A DNA stretch of 64,000 bases from NCBI GenBank assembly GCA_947496355.1, contig CANMCO010000009.1, forward strand, positions 62,001 through 126,000, written 5' to 3'. How positions within the stretch are numbered: the stretch's first letter is position 1; the number at the start of each line of letters is the position of its first letter. Below the pieces are notes generated by a model, which saw nothing but the letters and a program-made list of their open reading frames with translations, did not search any database and had not been told where the DNA came from. This DNA comes from an uncultured Aquimarina sp. (GTDB lineage Bacteria > Bacteroidota > Bacteroidia > Flavobacteriales > Flavobacteriaceae). The position numbers and the translations under genes were made by a program. Of this stretch, positions 45,210 to 53,927 are shown one piece after another.

Positions 45210-45231
45210 CACGAAATTCAAGAATTTCGTG
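45210..45231 (-). promoter_or_regulatory. Palindromic operator of precursor 13
   Basis: CACGAAATTC and its exact inverse flank two central A bases. It occupies the same position relative to precursor 13 (about 98 bases before ATG) as the precursor-12 palindrome does to its gene (102 bases). On the reverse strand ACTGTTTT lies 52 bp downstream of the box. Confidence 0.8.
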
Positions 45232-45275
45232 TGTTTTTTAAGGACCTATCTTCGCTGAAATAAACGAACTACACT

Positions 45276-47012
45276 TTATCGAATCTTCTTTTTATTACTA
45301 TCTGTCTTTCTTAATTCTCTAATGTAATAGGAGGGTTTGATCTTTACTTGTTTATAAAAAGCATTAGAGAACGTCTCTGCACTATTGTATCCAAATTCGT
45401 TAGCAATTGCTTTTATCGTAAACTTTCTTAGCATCACGTTTTCTTTTAATTCTTTTACAGCATAATCAATACGTAATTCATTTAGATAGTTCGTAAAAGA
45501 CTTATTCTTATAATAATTAACTACCTGAGATAAATATTTGATATTGGTTTTAATGTCATCAGCTAGGGATTGAGAACTCATTCCTAAAGTAAGGAATCCT
45601 TGATTTTTTTCAAATTCATCTAGCTTTTCAAGTATATAAGTTACATGTTTTTCGGGAACTTTAATATCCTGTTCCTCACTAACCGGTTTCTTCTTACTGA
45701 TATTAGTAGATTGAGATGTTGATATAGGTTCTGCAATAAGCCTCTCAAATCGTAATCTATATAATCTTTTTTTTCTATACTGATAATACAATACACCTCC
45801 TAAAATTAATAATAGTAAGGTCATGAATATCATGCCTGAGATATATGAGGTTTTATTTTTTTCTATTTTTTTTAATAGGATTTGCTGTTCTTCTAATAAG
45901 ATTGGGATATCATAATCTTCTTTTACCTTTTTACTAATAAAGATGTGATCATTTAGATAATTGCTAAGAACCGAATTCAATTTGTCCAAGTATTTATTCT
46001 GATTTTTTAAATCATTCTTAATTTTGTAATGATCTTTAAGATATTCATATGTTTTAACATGTTTATACTGTGGGATAGAATTTAATGTTTCTAATATAGA
46101 ATCTGTTTTAATAAAATAATCTACTGCTTTTGAGCTCTTACCAAGATCAAAATATGATTTACCTAAATAAAAATAACTATCAAGTATGTTGGACTTATCT
46201 TCAAATTCAATTATTGAAGAAAGTGCTGTATTAATGCTATCAATAGCAGAGGGGTATTTTTTTCTGGTATATTGATTAATACCTTCACATAGCGTGAAGT
46301 ATGCTTTCATTGGGACTATATTTGGGTTTTTATTGTTGGAAGATATAGAATACCCTAAATTATTATAGTAGGTTGCTGAGTCATACTTTTTAAGACCAAT
46401 AAATGTTTCTGCTATGGAATGTATTGTGTATAAATAACGATAATTAAAATGATCATCCGTCTTACTAGAATAAAACTGAGCACACTTCTTAAAGATTTCT
46501 ATAGCTTTTTCTTTTTCATTAAGATGCTCACTACGTACTATACCAACATAATAATCTATTCTATTTAATAAATTTATGTTGTTGTTTAGTTTCGCGTAAT
46601 TTCTAGCCAGATTCAAATTTGCCAAGGTTTTTTTTATATTCCTTTCTTCTAATAAAAAATATTGGGCTTTGTAATAATATGCTGATGCCGGATAATCCCT
46701 GTTTTGTTTGTTTTTGGTAATTGCTATTATACTATCAAGATATTTTATTTTACCACTATCACTTATAAAAACAGAATAAAGCTCAAAACCTTTAGCAATT
46801 TCAAGAGTGTCTTTTTTTCTCTTTGCTTGATTTATATAAGCTTTCATTGCTGTTTTCGCTTTTCCAGTATCTGCTTTTATATGTTGATTATAAATATTTT
46901 GTAGCTCATCATAACTTTTATTCTGTAAAGAATCAATTGAATTTTGTGCATTTAGTGTGAATGAAAATAGGATGGAGATTATAAAAAAATGATATTCATA
47001 TATTTTATACAT
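45276..47012 (-). CDS. Membrane TPR-AraC regulator 2
   Basis: 578 residues, paralogue of regulator 1 along its whole length. Signal peptide (~1-22), TPR-like repeats (SYFYLGKSYFDLGKSSKAVD), a membrane helix near 391-413 (ISGMIFMTLLLLILGGVLYY), and a C-terminal AraC domain almost identical in its second HTH (FTIKAIANEFGYNSAETFSN) to regulator 1. The near-identity of the DNA-reading part and the greater divergence of the TPR part suggest a common operator but possibly different cues. Its promoter has a TATTTTTG element. Confidence 0.88.
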   Translation of the reverse strand: MYKIYEYHFFIISILFSFTLNAQNSIDSLQNKSYDELQNIYNQHIKADTGKAKTAMKAYINQAKRKKDTLEIAKGFELYSVFISDSGKIKYLDSIIAITKNKQNRDYPASAYYYKAQYFLLEERNIKKTLANLNLARNYAKLNNNINLLNRIDYYVGIVRSEHLNEKEKAIEIFKKCAQFYSSKTDDHFNYRYLYTIHSIAETFIGLKKYDSATYYNNLGYSISSNNKNPNIVPMKAYFTLCEGINQYTRKKYPSAIDSINTALSSIIEFEDKSNILDSYFYLGKSYFDLGKSSKAVDYFIKTDSILETLNSIPQYKHVKTYEYLKDHYKIKNDLKNQNKYLDKLNSVLSNYLNDHIFISKKVKEDYDIPILLEEQQILLKKIEKNKTSYISGMIFMTLLLLILGGVLYYQYRKKRLYRLRFERLIAEPISTSQSTNISKKKPVSEEQDIKVPEKHVTYILEKLDEFEKNQGFLTLGMSSQSLADDIKTNIKYLSQVVNYYKNKSFTNYLNELRIDYAVKELKENVMLRKFTIKAIANEFGYNSAETFSNAFYKQVKIKPSYYIRELRKTDSNKKKIR

Positions 47013-47134
47013 GATAATTTTTTAAAGAAAGATGTATTTTCGAAAGACATCCTCGTGCTATTCACAAAAATAGCATTATTTTTACTAGTTAAGTTTAATA
47101 CAATAAAAACCTTGTTTTTACACAGTAATAAAAA

Positions 47135-48175
47135 ATGAAAATAGACCTTAGAAGTGATACAGTGACGAAACCAAGTGCAGCAATGCTACAAGCAATATTA
47201 AATGCTGAAGTAGGAGACGACGTATATAAAGAAGACCCTACTGTGAACGCGTTAGAAGATAAGATTGCAACTATGTTTGGAAAAGAAAAAGCGTTGTTCT
47301 TTCCATCTGGTAGTATGGCAAATCAAGCTGCTATCAAATTGCATACGCAACCCGGGGAACAACTAATTGCGGATCAGTTTGCACATGTGTATAATTACGA
47401 AGGAGGCGGAGTATCTTTTAATAGTTCAGTATCATGTAAGCTAATCGATGGTCATAGAGGTATGATTACCGCAGCACAGGTAGAATCGGCTATTAATCCC
47501 CCAGATTTTTACCATAGCCCACTTACGAGTTTAGTCTGTATTGAAAATACTACAAACAAAGGAGGGGGAGCATGCTATGATTTTGAGGAAATTAAAAATA
47601 TTAGAAAAGTTTGTGATGGTCATAAACTTGGATATCATCTTGACGGAGCCCGATTATGGAATGCTTTGGTTGCAAAAGGAGAAAGTGCCAAACAATATGG
47701 AGACGTTTTTGATACCATTTCAGTTTGTTTAAGTAAGGGTCTTGGAGCACCTGTAGGTTCTGTATTAATAGGAGATGCTGATATTATGGAAAAAGCAATT
47801 CGAGTACGGAAAGTTTTAGGAGGCGGAATGCGACAGGTAGGGTATCTAGCAGCCGCAGGACTATATGCACTAGAAAATCATATTGATAGATTGGCTGAAG
47901 ATCATAGGCGGGCTAAAGAAATAGGATATGTTTTGGAGAAGCTATCATTTGTCAATAAAGTAGAACCTATAGATACCAATATTGTTATATTTAATATTGA
48001 TGGGGATGAAGAAAAATTTATTTCTGAAATGGGATCAAGAGATATTCATTTCTATAGTATGGGACAAGGGAAACTTAGGTTTGTTACTCATTTAGATTAT
48101 ACTCAGAAAATGCATGAATATTTCTTAGACCTTTTATTGTCTTATAAATCAAACAAAGCTGTTCAAAATTTTTGA
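47135..48175 (+). CDS. Low-specificity L-threonine aldolase
   Basis: 346 residues, fold-type I PLP enzyme. Starts with IDLRSDTVTKPSAAMLQA, then GDDVYKEDPTVNALE, a PLP lysine in CLSKGLGAPVGSVL (~199), and RKVLGGGMRQVGYLAAAG. Cleaves threonine to glycine and acetaldehyde. It lies just outside the peptide island and is probably unrelated to it. A terminator overlaps its stop codon. Confidence 0.93.
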   Translation: MKIDLRSDTVTKPSAAMLQAILNAEVGDDVYKEDPTVNALEDKIATMFGKEKALFFPSGSMANQAAIKLHTQPGEQLIADQFAHVYNYEGGGVSFNSSVSCKLIDGHRGMITAAQVESAINPPDFYHSPLTSLVCIENTTNKGGGACYDFEEIKNIRKVCDGHKLGYHLDGARLWNALVAKGESAKQYGDVFDTISVCLSKGLGAPVGSVLIGDADIMEKAIRVRKVLGGGMRQVGYLAAAGLYALENHIDRLAEDHRRAKEIGYVLEKLSFVNKVEPIDTNIVIFNIDGDEEKFISEMGSRDIHFYSMGQGKLRFVTHLDYTQKMHEYFLDLLLSYKSNKAVQNF

Positions 48176-48183
48176 ACAGCTTT
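48155..48183. terminator. Terminator overlapping the aldolase stop
   Basis: AAAGCTGTTCAAAA / TTTTGAACAGCTTT perfect stem that includes the last codons of the aldolase gene; works for both strands with the convergent YegP-like gene. Confidence 0.85.
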
Positions 48184-48214
48184 ACATAATTTTTATAGAT
48201 AACACTCAAAAAGG

Positions 48215-48535
48215 TTATACTTCTTTGGTATCAGCAGCGGGAGCATTTTCCTTAACAGAATTAATTCCGTTTTCCATTCCTGACTCAGAAGAATACATTT
48301 GGCTACTACCAATTACCTGACCATTTCCGGCTTTTAGATTAAAGAAGAACTTTCCATTTTTAGCAGTTTTACGCTCGTATCTTCCATCCTCAGAAGCATT
48401 CTTCTTTACAGATTCAATCCCATTCTCTGCAGCAGATTTACTATTATAAACCTCGCTACTTAGAATTACCTGTCCGTTTTTAGCTTTTAAGGTAAAATGA
48501 TAGCTAGACCCTTCCTTTGTTTTGAGTTCAAACAT
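48215..48535 (-). CDS. YegP-like DUF1508 protein
   Basis: 106 residues made of two tandem DUF1508 repeats: FTLKAKNGQVILSSEVYNSK and FNLKAGNGQVIGSSQMYSSE, each followed by a helix with NGI(E/N)SVK. Small cytoplasmic proteins of unknown function. Ends with an Ala/Pro-rich tail. Confidence 0.92.
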   Translation of the reverse strand: MFELKTKEGSSYHFTLKAKNGQVILSSEVYNSKSAAENGIESVKKNASEDGRYERKTAKNGKFFFNLKAGNGQVIGSSQMYSSESGMENGINSVKENAPAADTKEV

Positions 48536-48672
48536 ATTATTAGATATTTAGTTAATTTTTTTTGCTTTTGATAAAAATATGCAATAAAAAGGAAAAAGAA
48601 AAATGAATATGCTTCAAGACTATAATTGTTTGGTATTGTATCAGAAAAAATAGTTTGTAAAGTGTAAAGGAA

Positions 48673-48999
48673 TTATTTCATTAAAGAATCCAATCCGGGA
48701 ATGTTTGGCATTCCTTCTTTGGCTGCAGCTCCTAATTCTGATTCTTGAATTTTTGTAGCTTTCTCGATAGCTTTGTTAATCGTTAAAATTAGATAATCTT
48801 CTAATTGCTCTTTATCCTTTAATAAAGAATGATCAATAGTTATATCATTAATTTTTCTGTTAGCCGTTATAGTAACCTTTAGAAGGTTGTCAGAACTACT
48901 TTCATCGATCAAAACAGTATCTAGTCTTTTTTTCGTTTCTTCTACTTTTCTCTGGGCTTCTTTAAGTTTTCCCATCATACCCATCATATCTCCAAACAT
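48673..48999 (-). CDS. YbaB/EbfC family nucleoid-associated protein
   Basis: 108 residues. Begins with MMGKLKEAQRKVEETKKRLD, then the beta-strands LLKVTITANRKINDITID, then a long helix and a tail NIPGLDSLMK, the standard layout for YbaB dimers that bind DNA. Divergent from the oligopeptidase gene with 70 bases between. Confidence 0.93.
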   Translation of the reverse strand: MFGDMMGMMGKLKEAQRKVEETKKRLDTVLIDESSSDNLLKVTITANRKINDITIDHSLLKDKEQLEDYLILTINKAIEKATKIQESELGAAAKEGMPNIPGLDSLMK

Positions 49000-49069
49000 A
49001 TTATGTTTTATTTTAAAAATTATAAATACAAAATTAGTATTTTGGCTGTTAATAAACTAAGAGATTATT

Positions 49070-51205
49070 ATGAAAACTTCGTGCTTTATCTTTTTAATAT
49101 CCCTTATTTTTGCAACTTCGTGTAAAAATAATACTGGTACAAATTTGGAAACAAAAATACAAGCTCCGATAGCAGAAAAGAAATCCACAAGCCTTGAAAA
49201 GCATGGTGATGTTAGAGTTGATAATTATTTTTGGCTGAATGATCGAGAAAACCCTGAGGTAATAGATTATTTGGAAAGAGAGAATGATTATAATGATAAA
49301 ATGACGGCTCATACAAAAGAATTTCAATCTGATCTTTTTGAAGAAATGAAAGGCCGTATTAAAGAAGATGATTCTTCTGTTCCTTATAAACTTAATGGGT
49401 ACTGGTATATTACGCGATTTGAAAAAGGTAAGGACTATCCAATCTATTCTCGAAAAAAAGAAACCTTAGAAGCCCCAGAAGAAATACTTTTTGATTGTAA
49501 TAAAGAAGCAGAAGGGCATAGCTATTTTAGAATGGTGGGTCTAAATGTAAGTCCAGATAATAAATTGATTGCATTTGGTGTGGACACGATAAGTAGACGT
49601 AAGTATACTATACGAATTAAAAACCTTGAAACCGGTAAAATTTATCCTGAAACTCTTGAGATAACTACCGGAGGAAGTACCTGGGCAGCCGACAGTAAAA
49701 CATTGTTTTATACTAAGAAAGACGATGAAACTTTAAGATCTGATAGAATTTATAGACATGTGCTGGGAACACCTGCATCTGAGGATGTTGAGATTTTTAA
49801 TGAAAAAGATGATACTTTTTATACGTTTGTTTATAAAACCAAATCAAAAAAATATTTGGTTATAGGTTCTGGCAGCACGCTTACTTCAGAGTATAGAATA
49901 TTAAGAGCAGATGACCCTATGGGTGAGTTTAAGGTTTTTCAACCTAGAACAAGAGGTGTAGAGTATGGAATTGCACATTATAAAGATCATTTCTATGTTC
50001 TTACCAATGCAGATGATGCCAAGAATTTTAAACTCATGAAAGCTCCAGAGGGAAATACTACTAAAGAAAACTGGAAAGATTTTATATCACATAGAGAAGA
50101 TGTATTATTAGAAGATATTGAGATTTTTAAAGATTATTATGTTATTAGTGAGCGTAGTAATGGTCTTAATAAAATTAATATAAAACGGTGGGATGATAAG
50201 GCAGATTATTACCTTCCTTTTGATAATGAGACATATACAGCATACGTAGGTACAAATCCGGATTTTGATACGAAAACGTTACGATACGCTTATAACTCAC
50301 TTACAACTCCTAATTCTGTAATCGATTTTGATATGGAAACGATGGAGAAGGAAGTAAAAAAGGAACAAGAAGTACTTGGAGGTAAGTTTGATAAAAATAA
50401 CTATGTTTCAGAAAGAGTATGGGCTACTGCTGCAGACGGCACCAAAGTACCAATATCTATGGTATATAGAAAAGGGATAAAAAAAGACGGAAATAACCCT
50501 GTACTGCAATATGCTTATGGTTCTTATGGCTCAACTATTGACCCGTATTTTTCTACAGCACGTTTGAGTTTACTAGATAGAGGTTTCATTTATGCGATTG
50601 CTCATATCCGCGGAGGAGAATATTTGGGTAGAGCATGGTATGAAGATGGAAAATTATTTAACAAAAAAAATACATTTACTGATTTTATAGATTGCTCAAA
50701 ATTTTTGATTGAAGAAGGATATACATCAAAAGATCATTTATACGCCATGGGTGGTTCTGCAGGAGGTTTATTAATGGGTGCGGTTGTTAATATGGCATCC
50801 GAATTATATAATGGTGTGGTTGCAGCGGTTCCTTTTGTGGATGTTGTGACAACAATGCTAGATGACAGCATACCTCTTACAACTGGAGAATATGATGAAT
50901 GGGGTAACCCAAATGAGAAAAAATACTATCTCTATATGAAATCATATTCGCCTTATGATAATGTAATTGCTCAAGAATATCCAAATATGTTAGTAACTAC
51001 TGGATTACATGATTCTCAGGTGCAATACTGGGAACCGGCAAAATGGATTGCAAAATTAAGAGAATTAAAAACTGATGATAATTTATTGTTATTGCATACA
51101 AACATGGAAGCCGGACATGGCGGTGCATCAGGACGATTTGAGGCATTGAAAGAAGTAGCTGAAGAATATGCATTTTTATTAGATTTAGAAGGTATAGAAG
51201 AGTAA
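49070..51205 (+). CDS. Oligopeptidase B-like S9 peptidase, lipoprotein
   Basis: 711 residues. A lipoprotein signal ends in FATSC (Cys18), unusual for a family that is often cytosolic, so it should be anchored in the envelope. A seven-bladed propeller (~60-430) is followed by the alpha/beta hydrolase with GGSAGG (catalytic Ser near 562), Asp in TGLHDSQVQYWEP and His in MEAGHGGASGRF. The S9A oligopeptidase B group cuts after Lys/Arg in short peptides. Confidence 0.92.
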   Translation: MKTSCFIFLISLIFATSCKNNTGTNLETKIQAPIAEKKSTSLEKHGDVRVDNYFWLNDRENPEVIDYLERENDYNDKMTAHTKEFQSDLFEEMKGRIKEDDSSVPYKLNGYWYITRFEKGKDYPIYSRKKETLEAPEEILFDCNKEAEGHSYFRMVGLNVSPDNKLIAFGVDTISRRKYTIRIKNLETGKIYPETLEITTGGSTWAADSKTLFYTKKDDETLRSDRIYRHVLGTPASEDVEIFNEKDDTFYTFVYKTKSKKYLVIGSGSTLTSEYRILRADDPMGEFKVFQPRTRGVEYGIAHYKDHFYVLTNADDAKNFKLMKAPEGNTTKENWKDFISHREDVLLEDIEIFKDYYVISERSNGLNKINIKRWDDKADYYLPFDNETYTAYVGTNPDFDTKTLRYAYNSLTTPNSVIDFDMETMEKEVKKEQEVLGGKFDKNNYVSERVWATAADGTKVPISMVYRKGIKKDGNNPVLQYAYGSYGSTIDPYFSTARLSLLDRGFIYAIAHIRGGEYLGRAWYEDGKLFNKKNTFTDFIDCSKFLIEEGYTSKDHLYAMGGSAGGLLMGAVVNMASELYNGVVAAVPFVDVVTTMLDDSIPLTTGEYDEWGNPNEKKYYLYMKSYSPYDNVIAQEYPNMLVTTGLHDSQVQYWEPAKWIAKLRELKTDDNLLLLHTNMEAGHGGASGRFEALKEVAEEYAFLLDLEGIEE

Positions 51206-51292
51206 TTGAAAAATTTAATGTAACTTTGACGGGTTTTTATAGCAGTTGGTGGACCCCCGATTTATTCCACGAACCTGTTAAAACACAACTAT

Positions 51293-52333
51293 ATGAAAGA
51301 AAATATACAGGCTTACAATAATGTTCTAGAACTTATAGGTAATACACCACTTGTAAAATTGAACAGAATTTTGAAAGGCTTTCCAGGTAATTACTATGCA
51401 AAAATAGAATCTTTTAACCCTGGGCATTCTACCAAAGATAGAATTGCATTATATATTATTGAGCAAGCAGAGAAAAAAGGCATTCTTAAACCGGGTGATA
51501 CCATAATAGAAACCACTAGTGGTAATACTGGTTTTAGTTTAGCGATGGTTAGTGTGATCAAAGGATATGATTGTATTCTTGCAGTAAGCTCTAAATCATC
51601 AAAGGATAAAATTGCGATGCTTAAGAATATGGGAGCAAAGGTTTATGTTTGTCCAGCACATGTAAGTGCAGATGATCCTAGATCGTATTACCAAGTAGCA
51701 AAAAGATTACATGAAGAAATAAAAGGATCGGTATATATAAATCAATATTTTAATGAATTAAATATTGATGCACATTATAATTCTACTGGACCAGAGATTT
51801 GGAATCAAACCAATGGTCAACTTACCCATTTTGTAGCGTGCTGCGGCACAGGAGGTACAATATCAGGTACTGCCAGATACTTAAAGGAAAAAAATCAAGA
51901 TGTTAGAGTTTTAGGTATTGATGCTTACGGTTCTGTTCTTAAAAAATATCACGAAACCAAAGAATTTGATCAGGAAGAGATTTATCCATATCGTATAGAA
52001 GGTTTAGGAAAAAACCTTATTCCTACCGCTACAGATTTTGAAGCTATAGATAGGTTTGAAAAGGTAAATGATGAGGATAGTGCTCATACTGCTAGAGAAA
52101 TTGCGAAAAAAGAAGGAATGTTCTTAGGATATACTAGTGGTGCCGCAATACAAGGAATTAAACAACTTGCTGCACAAGGAGAATTTGATGAGAATAGTAA
52201 TGTAGTTGTAATCCTACCGGATCATGGGTCAAGATATATGAGTAAAGTATTTAGTGATGATTGGATGATGGAACAAGGATTTTTTGATAGTAAGCATGAA
52301 GTCGATGTTACAAAGGTTGAATTCATTAAATAA
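51293..52333 (+). CDS. Cysteine synthase-like PLP enzyme
   Basis: 346 residues, fold-type II. PLP lysine in NPGHSTKDRIALY (~44), ETTSGNTGFSLA, FVACCGTGGTISGTARYL (glycine loop), and GYTSGAAIQGI. Usual O-acetylserine sulfhydrylases have SVKDR where this has STKDR, and cystathionine beta-synthase relatives vary there; the reaction is therefore cysteine or cystathionine synthesis, not decided. Confidence 0.85.
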   Translation: MKENIQAYNNVLELIGNTPLVKLNRILKGFPGNYYAKIESFNPGHSTKDRIALYIIEQAEKKGILKPGDTIIETTSGNTGFSLAMVSVIKGYDCILAVSSKSSKDKIAMLKNMGAKVYVCPAHVSADDPRSYYQVAKRLHEEIKGSVYINQYFNELNIDAHYNSTGPEIWNQTNGQLTHFVACCGTGGTISGTARYLKEKNQDVRVLGIDAYGSVLKKYHETKEFDQEEIYPYRIEGLGKNLIPTATDFEAIDRFEKVNDEDSAHTAREIAKKEGMFLGYTSGAAIQGIKQLAAQGEFDENSNVVVILPDHGSRYMSKVFSDDWMMEQGFFDSKHEVDVTKVEFIK

Positions 52334-52354
52334 GATATAAAAATTAAAATTTTC

Positions 52355-52386
52355 AAAAGCATCCTGATAAAAGGGATGCTTTTTTT
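52355..52386 (+). terminator. Terminator after the cysteine synthase-like gene
   Basis: AAAAGCATCC / GGGATGCTTTT stem with an A-rich loop and T-run. Confidence 0.88.
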
Positions 52387-52613
52387 ATTCGATAATTCGA
52401 GCTTTTTTAGGGAAATGACACTTTTTTTGGGTGTTGTTGGTTGTGATTTTTCTTCATTAAATTAACATGAAACCCTATAATATTGTTCCTTATGAGAAGT
52501 AACTTGTTTAGAATTGTTAAAATTAATCTTTCTAAAAGTGAATTTGAATATAATTATGTCATCAAATCAATTTTCCGTATTTTCGCACACTTATAAGAAA
52601 CAATTTTTGATAG

Positions 52614-53873
52614 ATGAGAGATTTATTTGATAAAATTTATGAAGACAAAGGGCCATTAGGAAAATGGGCAGATCAGGCAGAAGGATATTTTGTTTTTCCA
52701 AAATTAGAAGGTCCTATATCAAATAGAATGAAGTTTCAGGGGCGTGAAGTAATCACTTGGAGTATTAATGATTATTTAGGACTTGCTGACAAAGAAGAAG
52801 TGCGTAAGGTTGATGCAGAGGCAGCAGCAGCTTACGGTTCGGCATACCCCATGGGGGCAAGAATGATGAGTGGTCACACAGATCTTCATGAACAACTACA
52901 AAATGAACTCGCAGAATTTGTTGATAAAGAAGCTGCATATTTATTAAATTTTGGATACCAGGGAATGGTATCTACTATTGATGCCTTAGTTAGTAAAGAT
53001 GATATCATTGTTTATGATGTAGATGCGCATGCTTGTATTATTGACGGCGTAAGATTACATCAAGGAAAAAGATATACGTATCGTCATAACGATATCGAGA
53101 GTATTGACAAAAATTTAATGCGCGCCACTAAAATGGCTGAAAAAACCGGAGGTGGGATTTTACTAATTTCTGAGGGTGTTTTTGGAATGCGTGGAGAGCA
53201 AGGAAGGCTTAAAGAAATAGTTGCATTAAAAGAAAAATATAATTTCAGATTGTTTGTAGATGATGCTCATGGTTTTGGTACTTTGGGAGCTACCGGAGCT
53301 GGAACAGGAGAGGAGCAAGGTATTCAGGATCAAATAGATGTGTATTTTGCGACTTTTGCAAAATCTATGGCAAGTACAGGAGCTTTTATCGCTGCAGATC
53401 AAGAGATAATAGATTATTTGAAATATAATCTACGCTCTCAGATGTTTGCAAAATCACTTCAGATGCAGCTTGTAGTTGGAGCTTTAAAACGTCTAGACAT
53501 GCTTAGAACCATGCCAGAGTTGAAAGCAAAACTATGGGAGAATGTAAATGCATTACAAAATGGTTTGAGAGATCGAGGATTTGATCTTGGTACTACACAA
53601 AGTTGTGTTACCCCTGTATATTTAAAAGGAAGTATTCCTGAAGCAATGGCTTTGGTAAAAGATCTTAGAGAGAATCATGGTATTTTCTGTTCTATAGTGG
53701 TATATCCGGTTATTCCAAAAGGACTTATCTTATTGAGATTGATTCCTACGGCTTCTCATACTATGGAAGATATAGAGGAAACATTAATTGCATTTTCTGC
53801 GATACGTGAACGATTAGAGAATGGAACTTATAAACGCATGTCAGCTGCTGTTGCTGCTGCAATGGGTGAGTAA
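52614..53873 (+). CDS. Alpha-oxoamine synthase (serine palmitoyltransferase-like)
   Basis: 419 residues, PLP enzyme of the KBL/BioF/SPT family. Seen: WSINDYLGLADKEEV, GSAYPMGARMMSGHTDLHE, VDDAHGFGTLGATGAG, and the PLP lysine in ATFAKSMASTGAF. In Bacteroidota this type often makes the first step of sphingolipids or sulfonolipids by condensing serine or cysteate with an acyl thioester. No biotin gene is nearby, which weakens BioF. It is convergent with the acyltransferase-like gene. Confidence 0.88.
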   Translation: MRDLFDKIYEDKGPLGKWADQAEGYFVFPKLEGPISNRMKFQGREVITWSINDYLGLADKEEVRKVDAEAAAAYGSAYPMGARMMSGHTDLHEQLQNELAEFVDKEAAYLLNFGYQGMVSTIDALVSKDDIIVYDVDAHACIIDGVRLHQGKRYTYRHNDIESIDKNLMRATKMAEKTGGGILLISEGVFGMRGEQGRLKEIVALKEKYNFRLFVDDAHGFGTLGATGAGTGEEQGIQDQIDVYFATFAKSMASTGAFIAADQEIIDYLKYNLRSQMFAKSLQMQLVVGALKRLDMLRTMPELKAKLWENVNALQNGLRDRGFDLGTTQSCVTPVYLKGSIPEAMALVKDLRENHGIFCSIVVYPVIPKGLILLRLIPTASHTMEDIEETLIAFSAIRERLENGTYKRMSAAVAAAMGE

Positions 53874-53892
53874 GTGAGTCCATAACATAAAG

Positions 53893-53923
53893 CAAAAAAC
53901 CACTGGATACCAGTGGTTTTTTT
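53893..53923. terminator. Bidirectional terminator
   Basis: AAACCACTGG / CCAGTGGTTT stem with a three-base loop, A-run left and T-run right, between convergent genes. Confidence 0.9.
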
Positions 53924-53927
53924 GTTT

